A stretch of 28,421 nt of DNA from JAAYXS01 sp043820985 (GTDB lineage: Bacteria; Planctomycetota; Phycisphaerae; UBA1845; Fen-1342), in contig JBDRDH010000205.1 of assembly GCA_043820985.1 (NCBI GenBank), positions 1-28,421 of the forward strand. The letters run 5' to 3'. Below the pieces are notes generated by a model. It was given only the letters and a program-made list of their open reading frames with translations, was not told where the DNA came from and searched no databases. Positions 1 through 7,691 of the stretch are shown here, piece after piece. The stretch's first letter is position 1, and each line of letters begins with the position of its first letter. The position numbers and the translations under genes are program-made.

Positions 1-125
1 CAGAACAGTTCTGGAGCCTGTCCGGCGTGGAAACGATTCTGGCCTTGCGTGCCCTGTGGCTCTCCCAGGACGGCCGCTGGACCCGTTACTGGGACACCCG
101 CCCCGCCTACACAAAGGCCGCCTAA
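1..125 (+). CDS. Transposase, C-terminal fragment (ISKra4/UPF0236-like)
   Basis: Reading from base 3 there is an open frame of 40 codons to a TAA at 123-125. The peptide begins EQFWSLSGVETILALRALWL and continues with RYWDTRPAY. A (x)FWS..G.E.IL.LR pattern followed by a short acidic/aromatic tail is what I recognise at the C-terminus of ISKra4-family and related UPF0236-like transposases. Only the end is present because the window starts inside the gene, so catalytic residues cannot be seen. The choice between these transposase families is uncertain. The neighbouring PilZ gene is convergent and unrelated, which fits an insertion sequence abutting host DNA. Confidence 0.5.
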   Translation, partial: EQFWSLSGVETILALRALWLSQDGRWTRYWDTRPAYTKAA

Positions 126-140
126 AGTGTCACGCACCCC
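1..140 (+). mobile_element. Right end of an insertion sequence (partial)
   Basis: The stop codon of the transposase fragment is followed directly by AAGTGTCACGCACCCC (125-140), which resembles a terminal inverted repeat just downstream of the transposase gene. The other end lies outside the window, so neither the inverted repeat nor a target-site duplication can be confirmed. The outer boundary at about 140 is a guess. Confidence 0.3.
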
Positions 141-190
141 GGATGGACCGGCCGCGAGCGTGACTTGAGGCTACCAAATCCCAGCCAGCT

Positions 191-652
191 TCAGACACGT
201 ACCGCGGCCATGTAGACGCTGGAGTCTGGATCGCCAGCACTCAGTGGCGGGGGCGGCGCGGCCGGATGCTGGCTTTCGGGACAGGCCGCGACCGAACGTC
301 TCAGTTCGCGTTCATTTATCTGGTCGGGCACTTCCGCCTCAAAGCGGACAGCCACACGCTGCGTGACGCCGGGCGTCTCATCGAGTCGCACCACGCGCGC
401 AAAGGCCGGCAGGGCCGGATTACCCTCGCGGACCATGCGGTCGCGCGAGTACATCTCTTGCAGGCGAATGCGGTCTCCAAGTACCGGAGCAGCCTCGGTG
501 GCTGTCAGGAATGCCGCGCCACTAGAGGAATAATTAAGCATCCAGGCCCCGGTACGCTGCCGATCATCGGCGGCGCTAAACCAGAAGGCAAATGCCGCCG
601 GATGGCGTGGTTCCAGACGCCTTTCCTGGTAAGCTTCGGGAGGTTGCGACAC
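191..652 (-). CDS. PilZ domain protein (putative c-di-GMP receptor)
   Basis: A 153-aa soluble protein. Both PilZ signature motifs are visible: RxxxR in RLEPR (residues 12-16) and N/DxSxxG as NYSSSG (40-45). A region with beta-strand character follows to about residue 110 (ARVVRLDET...QRVAVRFEAEV). PilZ domains bind cyclic di-GMP and relay it to motility, exopolysaccharide or regulatory targets; no effector domain is fused here. The proline/alanine-rich C-terminus is probably disordered. The start is GTG at 652, supported by GGAAG (660-664 on the minus strand) 7 nt upstream. The gene is divergent from trmB, with about 130 bp between them. The target is unknown. Confidence 0.8.
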   Translation of the reverse strand: MSQPPEAYQERRLEPRHPAAFAFWFSAADDRQRTGAWMLNYSSSGAAFLTATEAAPVLGDRIRLQEMYSRDRMVREGNPALPAFARVVRLDETPGVTQRVAVRFEAEVPDQINERELRRSVAACPESQHPAAPPPPLSAGDPDSSVYMAAVRV

Positions 653-739
653 GTGCGGTCTTCCTTTAGATACACCTTGGCCAGACTATATTCTCAGAGC
701 GGGCCGTTACTCTATCATCGGCGTGGTAGTTGTTCAGCT

Positions 740-758
740 TCACCATGGGAAATGGTGA
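740..758. repeat. Perfect 7-bp inverted repeat upstream of trmB
   Basis: TCACCAT (740-746), a 5-nt loop, then ATGGTGA (752-758). It ends one base before an in-frame TTG (759) and 27 nt before the preferred ATG of trmB (786). It may be an operator or an mRNA hairpin near the ribosome binding region. No function can be assigned. Confidence 0.4.
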
Positions 759-785
759 TTGGATCGTCCGATAGTTGCTGGTGCC

Positions 786-1412
786 ATGAGCTTGTTATCA
801 ATCGCGGTTGACCTGGAAGAATTGCGGGATTGGTCCTGGGAGCGTCTGTTTGGACGCCCGGCTCCGATCGAACTCGAGATTGGCACCGGCAAGGCGGGTT
901 TCCTGTTGCGGCGCGCCAAGGCTTACCCCGAGCGAGATTTCCTCGGGATTGAATGGGCGAATGAGTATTATCGGTACGCTGTTGACCGCATGCGGCGCTG
1001 GCGGATGACCAATGTGCGTCTGCTGCGCAGCGATGCCTCACACTTCGTCCGCATTGTCTGCCCGCGCCAATCCCTGTCGGCCTTGCACGTTTTCCATCCG
1101 GATCCGTGGCCCAAACGCCGACACCACAAACGCCGCCTGTTTCAAAAGCCGTTCGTGGACGCCGCCGTGGATTGTTTGCTGCCCGGGGCGCGCTGGGCGG
1201 TGCAGAGCGATCACGCCGAGTATTTTGAGATCATCCAGACATTGCTGCGCGCCCACCCCGAATTGGTTGAGACTCCATTTGACGACCCGGACTTCGGCGT
1301 CGAGGCCGCGCGTGTCGAAACGAATTATGAAATCAAGTACTTGCGCGCCGGGTGTGAAATTCACCAACTCGCGATGCGGAAAATTTCAGCACCACCGGAA
1401 AGTACCGATTAG
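786..1412 (+). CDS. trmB: tRNA (guanine-N7-)-methyltransferase TrmB
   Basis: A class I SAM-dependent methyltransferase of 208 aa that makes m7G at position 46 of the tRNA variable loop. The SAM-binding motif I is ELEIGTGKAGF (29-39), followed by the acidic strand end FLGIEW (52-57). The family hallmark PDPWPKRRHHKRR is at 105-117, and the C-terminal TNYEIKYLRAG corresponds to the T-x-Y/F-E substrate motif. Length is normal for TrmB. I chose ATG 786 because the protein then begins like its relatives; an in-frame TTG at 759 would add nine residues. Neither start has a good Shine-Dalgarno. It appears monocistronic, with repeats following it. Confidence 0.93.
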   Translation: MSLLSIAVDLEELRDWSWERLFGRPAPIELEIGTGKAGFLLRRAKAYPERDFLGIEWANEYYRYAVDRMRRWRMTNVRLLRSDASHFVRIVCPRQSLSALHVFHPDPWPKRRHHKRRLFQKPFVDAAVDCLLPGARWAVQSDHAEYFEIIQTLLRAHPELVETPFDDPDFGVEAARVETNYEIKYLRAGCEIHQLAMRKISAPPESTD

Positions 1413-1422
1413 CCCGGACATT

Positions 1423-1587
1423 TCACACCACAGAGGATACAGAGAACACAGAGTATTGTTGTGAACACAGTCATGACAAGACCAGGGCGCGCCGCGTTAC
1501 GACAGAGTGTAGATCGGCTTACACAAACTCATTGCGCTAAGTGCTTAATCTGCCTTTCTCTGTGATCTCTGTGTGCTCTGTGGTGAA
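1423..1587. repeat. Inverted pair of CACAGAG-type repeats
   Basis: The left arm (1423-1454) starts TTCACACCACAGAGG and carries ACAGAG three times. The right arm (about 1557-1587) is its imperfect reverse complement, ending CTCTGTGGTGAA, again with three units. About 100 bp of non-coding sequence separates them. The pair lies between trmB and the 3' end of the minus-strand gene at 1618. Similar TTCACCACAGAG arrays recur as intergenic repeats in many bacterial genomes. The arms could pair over a long range, or mark a MITE-like unit. Confidence 0.6.
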
Positions 1588-1617
1588 CTATTCGGGCTTG
1601 GAACGCGGCGCGACCGT

Positions 1618-3753
1618 TCACCGTGGCCGTGGCCAGAAACGCAGGTCATTCGTCTCGGCTTTGGGATCGTGAATACCACCATCATCAACGCCGTTGCGGC
1701 CGGTGGAATACAATACAAAGTTATCGGCCTCCCGTTGATAGCGGAACACCTGGCCGGTGAAGGGATCCACCGTGAAATCGCTTCCGGAAAACGCATCCAG
1801 CGAATCAGGATAACTGCCGTGCTGCTGTCGGTAAGCTTGCAGATTGGTTGTCAAGCGGGCCGCCCGGCGATAGGCTTCCGCCCGCGTATTGACGAAATGA
1901 TAGCGCGAGAAAGCCGGCGCCAGGGTATGCAATAATGGATTAACGTCATCGCGGTCATTGAAACGCGCCTCGATGCTTTCCAAGCGGCGCGTCGCTTCGT
2001 CAAAGGGCAGCGCGAAGGCTTCGGCGGTTTCGTCATAGAATGCGTTGCCAGCGGCCACCGTCTCCTCAAAGCTGATGCTCCGGAGACGTTCCAGGAACAC
2101 ATCCTGTCGCGAATTGTCCGCGTCACTTGAGACCAGCGCCAGGTAAGTGCGGGCTTGCTCTTCATTAATTGTATACCCCCCACTCTGCTCATCGTATTGA
2201 TAAATGCTCTGGAGCGTATCCAGAAACATGGCGCGTTCGGCCTGCAAGGGAGTATCAAGCGGACGCGCCGCGCCCAGCGTTCGCTCGAGTTGTTCGCTCA
2301 GCCCGGCATAATCCATGACATCACCATTCTCCGACGCCGGCACATCCATCAAGGCATTCACCGCGGTCGTCTGAATGGCGATACCTACCAGATGCTCGAT
2401 CAGAGTCGGGCCGTTACCCGCGTGCGCGCCGGCACTCAGGACATCCAGGTACTTGTCGACCGCCTCCGGCACCTGGCCGGCCGCCTGTAATTGCCGCCCC
2501 TCGATTATCGTGGCACGACTCAACTGCCGCATTGGGCTCAGATGCGGTAAAAGCGCGCTGATCAAATGCCCATCTTCACTGCGTAATTCCCAGCCATTGA
2601 ATTCCAGCCGGGTTCCATCACCAAAGTACGCCAGGGCCTGGCGGTTGGCATCCAGCCAGGCACTTACCTCCGGTGAGCCCAGAGCCGCCGGATCACCCTG
2701 AACCGCCGCCCGTAACAGCTCGGAATCACCTTCCCAGCTTACCAGCGCGTCCATCGCGGCCTGGTAATCAGGCCTGGCACTGGGACCATCGGTGACAATC
2801 ATCTCATTAAGCCAAGCCAGGTAATCGACTGGCTCGGTTGGATCCGGGAATGGTACAAGTAATCCATCATCCCGCCCGGCGAGCTTTTCAACCAACTCCT
2901 CGGCGTCCACGGGATCAGGGCTGATTGCCTCTGTTTCCGGTTCTTGCGGCGGTGGGCTGACCTCACCCGGCGGGATGTCTGGCTTTATTTCCGTTGATAC
3001 AACCGCCGGGGCCTGCTCATCCGCGGCTTCGACCGTGGGACTGCTGATCTGCTCGGCCAGCGCTTGAGCCTCGGCGCGTTCTTCCGGCGATAGCTCGGCG
3101 AGCCGGACTGGCTCAGCGGCGGCTTCGGCCGAATCCGAGCCGAAGAGCAGGGCCAGGTACTCGGCCGGAATGGCATGAATCGCGGTGCTTTCGCCGGCAT
3201 CGTCAGACGGCAGTACTTGTAGTGTCCGCAGATCGATCCGAATCTGACGCTCATGCTTCAGCGTAATGACAAATAGCGACGGAGCATCGACGAAACTGAA
3301 CTTCGCGTCGCTGAGCCACTTCAAGGCCTGCTTGTCCACGCTCACGTTCTTCCAATCAGCGCGCTCAAGCAGATCCGACAACACGAAATGTCGCAGCATT
3401 TCCCCGCGCTGACCGTAGATTACCAGGGCATGCCGAGCCCCGCCGCGCTGGAACTCATTGAGTGTGACAACGAAACGGCCATCGTCACGAATGCATACGT
3501 GCTCCGGAGCCACATCATTGACCAGGAAGCGTTCCCAACGCTGGCGGGCGCGCGAGCCTTGCCCGGAATGCTCGTACAAAACCGCCTTGCAGCCACGCAC
3601 GGCCTCGGCTCCCGGGCGCCCGGGACGAATCCGCAGGTGAAATTGCTGATTCTCGGACTCAGCCTCGCGTAACGGTCGCTCGGCAGCCACCGCCACTGAT
3701 ACGCCCAGGCCACTCACCAAGCTCAATAGAAGTACCGTTTGAATGAGTCTCAC
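1618..3753 (-). CDS. Exported protein of unknown function with pseudopilin-like C-terminal tail
   Basis: A 711-aa protein starting at GTG 3753, preceded by GGAGAGGA at a 7-nt distance; a longer reading from 3831 would mask the signal peptide. Residues 1-24 are a signal peptide (hydrophobic LIQTVLLLSLVSGLGVSVAVAA). Next comes a beta-rich region (about 30-210) with a repeated-strand look (DDGRFVVTLNEF...RHALVIYGQ), then a proline/glutamate-rich acidic linker (about 235-310), then a mainly helical region. The last 80 residues (LTTNLQAYRQQHGSYPDSLDAF...DPFTGQVFRYQREADNFVLYSTGRNGVDDGG) match the C-terminal calcium-site region of type II secretion GspG-like pseudopilins, a tail common in planctomycete exported proteins. 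I do not recognise the whole protein and assign no reaction. It is divergent from the DUF4159/MoxR cluster. Confidence 0.75.
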   Translation of the reverse strand: MRLIQTVLLLSLVSGLGVSVAVAAERPLREAESENQQFHLRIRPGRPGAEAVRGCKAVLYEHSGQGSRARQRWERFLVNDVAPEHVCIRDDGRFVVTLNEFQRGGARHALVIYGQRGEMLRHFVLSDLLERADWKNVSVDKQALKWLSDAKFSFVDAPSLFVITLKHERQIRIDLRTLQVLPSDDAGESTAIHAIPAEYLALLFGSDSAEAAAEPVRLAELSPEERAEAQALAEQISSPTVEAADEQAPAVVSTEIKPDIPPGEVSPPPQEPETEAISPDPVDAEELVEKLAGRDDGLLVPFPDPTEPVDYLAWLNEMIVTDGPSARPDYQAAMDALVSWEGDSELLRAAVQGDPAALGSPEVSAWLDANRQALAYFGDGTRLEFNGWELRSEDGHLISALLPHLSPMRQLSRATIIEGRQLQAAGQVPEAVDKYLDVLSAGAHAGNGPTLIEHLVGIAIQTTAVNALMDVPASENGDVMDYAGLSEQLERTLGAARPLDTPLQAERAMFLDTLQSIYQYDEQSGGYTINEEQARTYLALVSSDADNSRQDVFLERLRSISFEETVAAGNAFYDETAEAFALPFDEATRRLESIEARFNDRDDVNPLLHTLAPAFSRYHFVNTRAEAYRRAARLTTNLQAYRQQHGSYPDSLDAFSGSDFTVDPFTGQVFRYQREADNFVLYSTGRNGVDDGGIHDPKAETNDLRFWPRPR

Positions 3754-3850
3754 GTCACTGTCCTCTCCGGAGCCTGGGCACTGGCGTCCCGTTAACGACT
3801 GGCGCGGTTTCAGAAACGCTCCGGCATCCACGGGACGACAAGCCTCTTAA

Positions 3851-3903
3851 GGGAGGGCGAGGCTCCTGCCGAGCCGCGGCTCGCCGGGAGGCTCGCCCTC
3901 CCG
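3851..3903. repeat. Long GC-rich palindromic repeat (REP/MITE-like hairpin)
   Basis: The left arm starts GGGAGGGCGAGGCTCCTGCC and the right arm ends GGGAGGCTCGCCCTCCC. The two 25-nt arms pair at 22 positions around a 2-nt centre (GAGCC-GC-GGCTC). There is no T-run after it, so it is unlikely to be a simple rho-independent terminator. It resembles the abundant palindromic intergenic elements of planctomycete genomes. Confidence 0.7.
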
Positions 3904-3999
3904 GGACAATTGATTCCGCTCTGAATTTGTATTTTACGCCAGATTGGCAAATTGCACCCTTCCGAACGGACAAATACGTTCAACGAAGCCCAGGAGCGG

Positions 4000-4005
4000 T
4001 ACAAT
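4000..4005 (+). promoter_or_regulatory. Candidate -10 box (TACAAT) for the DUF4159/MoxR cluster
   Basis: TACAATGATAA begins here, 85 nt before the ATG of the first cluster gene. A weak TTCAAC lies 15 nt upstream (3979-3984). The same 11 bases occur at 23210 in another divergent intergenic region. Position and sequence fit a sigma-70-type promoter, but the -35 box is poor. Confidence 0.35.
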
Positions 4006-4089
4006 GATAATCACACCGTCCCGGGCTCGGGTGCAATAGCAACGACCCGTACGACGTTGGGCCTCTAAGGGACTGTCAGGAGGCTGTTT

Positions 4090-5583
4090 ATGTGCCATTT
4101 TCAGCGAGCCGGCCGCTCCATACTGGGTTTCACCCTGGTATTGGTCCTGGCGTCACCCGGACAGGGGCAGGAACGATTGCGCATCTGGGGGCCACCGCCA
4201 CGCGAAAAACCCCAGCACACCAAGGCCGCCGAGGGCTTCCCACCCCTGCCACTGCCAGTCGTGCCGCAAAGGCGCACGGAGAAAAAACGCCCCCCCGCCC
4301 CGCCCAAACTGATTGCCAATCTCGAGCATTTCAGCTTCGTGGGCTGGAAGGGCTCGCCCGGCGCGGTCGATCAGCTACTGCAAAAAGCGAAAAAACATCT
4401 GAAAGTCTGGTACGGTTGGGAGCAACTGGATATTCGCGAAGTCGTGCGCAAGCACACCGCCGGCGTTAACCACCGCACACCAATCCTATATCTGTGCGCC
4501 TTCTACCCATTGGACCTCAGCGCCGAGCAGCGGACGGCCTTACAAAGCTACGTGCTCGGCGGCGGCTCGCTGCTGATCAATTGCTGCGGGCAGGATGAGA
4601 CTTTCAAGTCGGTACGCGACGAACTCGAGCGCATGCTGCCGAAATACGCTCTACGGCCGCTACCAGCGGATCACCCGGTCTATCACACGTACTACGACAT
4701 CGAACAGGTGCGCTATCCCCTGCCGGCGGATAACCCACTCGACGAAGGCGCGGTGGAGGTCGGCCCGCCACGGCTGCAAGCGGTGACTCTGGGAACCCGG
4801 GCGGCGGTGATTGTCAGCCGCGAGGACATCGCCAGCGGCTGGAACGATTGGTATAACGCCCAGGTCGTCCGCCTGCATCCCGAGGACGCCACGCGGCTAG
4901 GCTTGAACCTGATTACTTATGTCACCGCCGAGAACCGCTACGCCAAATACCTGGCGAAGACACGCACGGTCGCCGGGCCAGTGGTCCGGCCTCGTGAGCA
5001 ATTGACCTTTGCCCAACTGATCCACGACGGCAACTGGAATCCCAATCCATCGGCGGTATCGCTATTTCTGAAAGAGCTGGCCGCCAACACATCCATCGCG
5101 GTACGCTTCGAGCGCCACGCTCTCCAGCTCAAGGATCCGACGCTCTTCGAGCATCCGTTGCTCTACATGACCGGCTCCTGGGACCCGCGGTTCAGCCGTG
5201 AGGAACATGCCTTATTACATCGCTATCTGACCAACGGCGGCGTGCTGATCGCCGACGCCGCGGCGGGAAGCCGGGAATTCGATGCCGCCTTCCGGCAACT
5301 GTGCCAGGAACTGTTTCCCGAACAGCCATTAACCCGCTTGCCGGCGGATCACACGGTCTTCAGCAGTTTTCATCAGATTACATCCGTGCGGTTATATCAC
5401 GAATCAGAACCCGCTCCAGCGCACCTGGAAGCGGTGCTGCTGGCTGGACAGCCGGTGATCCTGTATAGCCAATATGGATTGTGTGATGGCTGGGCCCACC
5501 AGTTCAGTGCTTACGCGCGTTGCCACACGACGGAAGACGCCCTCAGACTAGGTACTAATCTGGTGGTATACCTGATGCAATAG
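4090..5583 (+). CDS. Exported tandem DUF4159-domain protein
   Basis: A 497-aa protein with an N-terminal signal peptide (hydrophobic ILGFTLVLVLASPGQG, residues 11-26), then a proline/lysine-rich linker to about 73. Two DUF4159-like copies follow. The first (about 76-275) has PILYLCAFYPLDLSAEQR...GGGSLLINCCGQD...LPADHPVY; the second (about 305-497) has PLLYMTGSWDPRFSREE...NGGVLIADAAAGS...LPADHTVF. Parallel motifs point to an internal duplication. DUF4159 has a glutamine-amidotransferase-like fold of unknown activity and often accompanies MoxR/VWA loci. ATG 4090 has AGGAGG 6 nt upstream (4078-4083). The MoxR gene follows after 31 nt, so this is the likely first gene of the transcript. The role in the complex is unknown. 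Confidence 0.8.
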   Translation: MCHFQRAGRSILGFTLVLVLASPGQGQERLRIWGPPPREKPQHTKAAEGFPPLPLPVVPQRRTEKKRPPAPPKLIANLEHFSFVGWKGSPGAVDQLLQKAKKHLKVWYGWEQLDIREVVRKHTAGVNHRTPILYLCAFYPLDLSAEQRTALQSYVLGGGSLLINCCGQDETFKSVRDELERMLPKYALRPLPADHPVYHTYYDIEQVRYPLPADNPLDEGAVEVGPPRLQAVTLGTRAAVIVSREDIASGWNDWYNAQVVRLHPEDATRLGLNLITYVTAENRYAKYLAKTRTVAGPVVRPREQLTFAQLIHDGNWNPNPSAVSLFLKELAANTSIAVRFERHALQLKDPTLFEHPLLYMTGSWDPRFSREEHALLHRYLTNGGVLIADAAAGSREFDAAFRQLCQELFPEQPLTRLPADHTVFSSFHQITSVRLYHESEPAPAHLEAVLLAGQPVILYSQYGLCDGWAHQFSAYARCHTTEDALRLGTNLVVYLMQ

Positions 5584-5614
5584 CCGCCCTGACCTCGTAT
5601 CGTGGGAGCAGAAT

Positions 5615-6640
5615 GTGAGAGAGGTTTCGGAAGCCACGGTAGAGAAAGCCGCCCGCGAGCAACTCGAACTGGTCCAATCATTCGCCCAGACCCAATTGCG
5701 CATGCGGGCCGAGATTGGCCGGCGCATCATCGGGCAATCCGAGGTGCTCGAGGATCTGCTGACAGCCATCTTCGCGCAGGGACATGCACTGCTGATCGGC
5801 GTGCCCGGACTGGCCAAAACATTGATGGTGCAGACGATCGCCGAGATCATGGAGTTGAAGTTCTCCCGTATCCAGTTCACCCCCGACCTGATGCCGGCCG
5901 ACATCACCGGGACGGAAGTGCTGGAGGAAGATCGCACCACCGGTAAACGCGTCTTTCGCTTTGTGCATGGCCCGGTCTTCGCCAACATCGTACTGGCGGA
6001 CGAGATCAATCGAACTCCGCCAAAGACCCAGGCCGCCTTGTTGCAGGCCATGCAGGAACGCGTCGTGACAGTGTCCGGGCAGACCCATGCCCTGCCGTTG
6101 CCCTTTTTTACCCTGGCCACGCAGAATCCCATCGAGCAGGAGGGCACTTACCCATTGCCCGAAGCGCAACTCGACCGGTTCATGTTCGCGCTCAAGGTTG
6201 ACTACCCTTCGGCTGACGAAGAGCTGCAAATCGCCAAAACCACCACCGGCCAGCGCTTGCCAACCCTAAAGACGCTTCTGAACGTTGACCAGATCATGCA
6301 CCTGCAAAGCCTGGTGCGCCGTGTTCCGGTCTCGGACCACGTCGCCGGCTATGCCGTCCGGCTGGCACGGGCCACGCGGCCGGCCGCGGCCGAGACCTCG
6401 GCCTTTGTCCGCAAATACGTGGCCTGGGGCGCCGGTCCGCGCGCCGTGCAGTACCTGGTGCTAGGCGCCAAGGCCCGCGCGATCATGAACGCCACCACCA
6501 ACGTGTCCTGCGATCATGTGCGCCAGGTGGCCGCATTGGTACTGCGCCACCGGGTGCTGACAAACTTCGCGGCCGAAGCTGAAGGTATCAACTCCGAACA
6601 GATTATTGGACAACTGCTGAGTTCCGTCCCCGAGGCTTGA
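5615..6640 (+). CDS. MoxR-family AAA+ ATPase
   Basis: A 341-aa cytoplasmic AAA+ ATPase of the MoxR clade, thought to act as a chaperone that works with VWA-domain partners to assemble or activate other complexes. Visible motifs are Walker A GVPGLAKT (62-69, the usual MoxR form), Walker B VLADEINR (126-133), sensor 1 in LATQNP (167-172), then EGTYPLPEAQLDRF, and the lid-domain GAGPRAVQ sensor-2 region. Length is typical. The start is GTG 5615 with GGGAG 6 nt upstream; the nearby ATG at 5613 is immediately followed by a stop in its own frame. The DUF58 gene begins 10 nt after the stop, matching the classic moxR-DUF58-batA order. Confidence 0.95.
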   Translation: MREVSEATVEKAAREQLELVQSFAQTQLRMRAEIGRRIIGQSEVLEDLLTAIFAQGHALLIGVPGLAKTLMVQTIAEIMELKFSRIQFTPDLMPADITGTEVLEEDRTTGKRVFRFVHGPVFANIVLADEINRTPPKTQAALLQAMQERVVTVSGQTHALPLPFFTLATQNPIEQEGTYPLPEAQLDRFMFALKVDYPSADEELQIAKTTTGQRLPTLKTLLNVDQIMHLQSLVRRVPVSDHVAGYAVRLARATRPAAAETSAFVRKYVAWGAGPRAVQYLVLGAKARAIMNATTNVSCDHVRQVAALVLRHRVLTNFAAEAEGINSEQIIGQLLSSVPEA

Positions 6641-6650
6641 GCGGAGCACG

Positions 6651-7691
6651 ATGTCACCCAGTCGATCCAGTTCGTTACTGGAGCCCGCCTTATTAGAGCG
6701 GCTCAAGGGGCTCACGCTGGTGGCTCGCCGCGTGGTGGAGGGTGCCTTGCATGGACTGCACCAGTCGTCGCTGCACGGTTTATCGATCGAGTTCGCCCAA
6801 CATCGCGCCTATTCACCCGGCGACGAGCTCAAGCACCTGGACTGGCGCGTCCTGGGACGCAGCGACCGTTATGTCATCAAGCAGTATCAGCAGGAAACCA
6901 ATCTACGCGCGGTGATTTTCGTCGACTGCTCGAAATCGATGGCCTATGGCGCCCGGGTGGCGACAACACGCCGCGATACACCGCCCCTCCCGGCCGATAC
7001 TGACACTTCGACGCTCGAAGCGTTGACTGATACCAGCAGCAAATTCCATTATGCCCGCCGACTGGCGGCCGCCCTGGCGTACCTGATGCTGCACCAGGGT
7101 GACAGCGTCGGGCTGGTGCTATCCAATTACCGCATTATCGAACAGGTGGCTCCGCGCGCCGCCCCGGGCCACATCGTCAGCATCTGTCAGGCCCTCGAAC
7201 GAGCGGCGCCCGACGGCATCACTGACGTCTCGGGAGTACTCGGACAGTTGGCCACGCGTCTCAGACGCCGCAGTCTGCTGATCCTGATCAGCGACCTGTT
7301 GGACAATCCCGAGAGCATCCTGCAAACGCTGGGGCAGTTGCACCACCGGGGACATGAGGTGCTCGTTCTGCAAGTGCTCGATCGCCGGGAGCTGGATTTC
7401 GACCTGGGTCTGGCCGGTTCAGGCGTAACTGTTATTCGCGATATGGAAACCCATGAGGAGTTCGAGGCCGAGCCCGCCCTGGTGCGCGAACTGGTACGTG
7501 CCGAAGTGGCTCGTTTTTGTCAAGCACTCGATAGCGGCGCTCGCCGTCACGGCATTGACCTGTTGCGCTACCGGACCGATCAGCCGCTGGAGCGGATACT
7601 GATCGACTACCTGCACGCGCGTCTCAAGGGCCGCGGACGGCTGGCAGCTACACGCCAGAATGCGCACTACGAACAGGCCCGCGACTCATGA
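6651..7691 (+). CDS. DUF58 domain protein (VWA-like)
   Basis: A 346-aa soluble protein. The DUF58 signature YSPGDELKHLDWRVLGRSDRY occupies 54-74, followed by a VWA-like fold with the metal-site motif DxSxS as DCSKS (92-96) and the later strand LLILISDLLDN. A low-complexity acidic/threonine-rich insert (about 101-127) lies just after the MIDAS motif. DUF58 proteins are standard partners of MoxR ATPases and may present or recruit the client. The gene sits 10 nt after the ATPase gene and overlaps the next gene by the 4-nt ATGA (7688-7691), which indicates translational coupling. Confidence 0.92.
   Translation: MSPSRSSSLLEPALLERLKGLTLVARRVVEGALHGLHQSSLHGLSIEFAQHRAYSPGDELKHLDWRVLGRSDRYVIKQYQQETNLRAVIFVDCSKSMAYGARVATTRRDTPPLPADTDTSTLEALTDTSSKFHYARRLAAALAYLMLHQGDSVGLVLSNYRIIEQVAPRAAPGHIVSICQALERAAPDGITDVSGVLGQLATRLRRRSLLILISDLLDNPESILQTLGQLHHRGHEVLVLQVLDRRELDFDLGLAGSGVTVIRDMETHEEFEAEPALVRELVRAEVARFCQALDSGARRHGIDLLRYRTDQPLERILIDYLHARLKGRGRLAATRQNAHYEQARDS

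Larger units (their letters stand above)
3754..4089. other. Divergent intergenic region (336 bp)
   Basis: This non-coding stretch separates the minus-strand exported protein from the plus-strand DUF4159/MoxR cluster. It contains the 53-bp GC-rich hairpin (3851-3903), an AT-richer segment (about 3905-4020), a TACAAT box (4000-4005) and an AGGAGG ribosome binding site (4078-4083). Both divergent promoters must lie here. No credible small gene was seen. Confidence 0.7.

Noticed and set aside
266..811. 181-codon open frame on the plus strand over the PilZ gene
   Set aside because: It overlaps a gene with clear PilZ motifs and runs into trmB; its translation has no recognisable pattern.
5548..6229. 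Two minus-strand frames over the MoxR gene
   Set aside because: They lie opposite Walker A, Walker B and sensor motifs of a certain AAA+ ATPase and have no own features.
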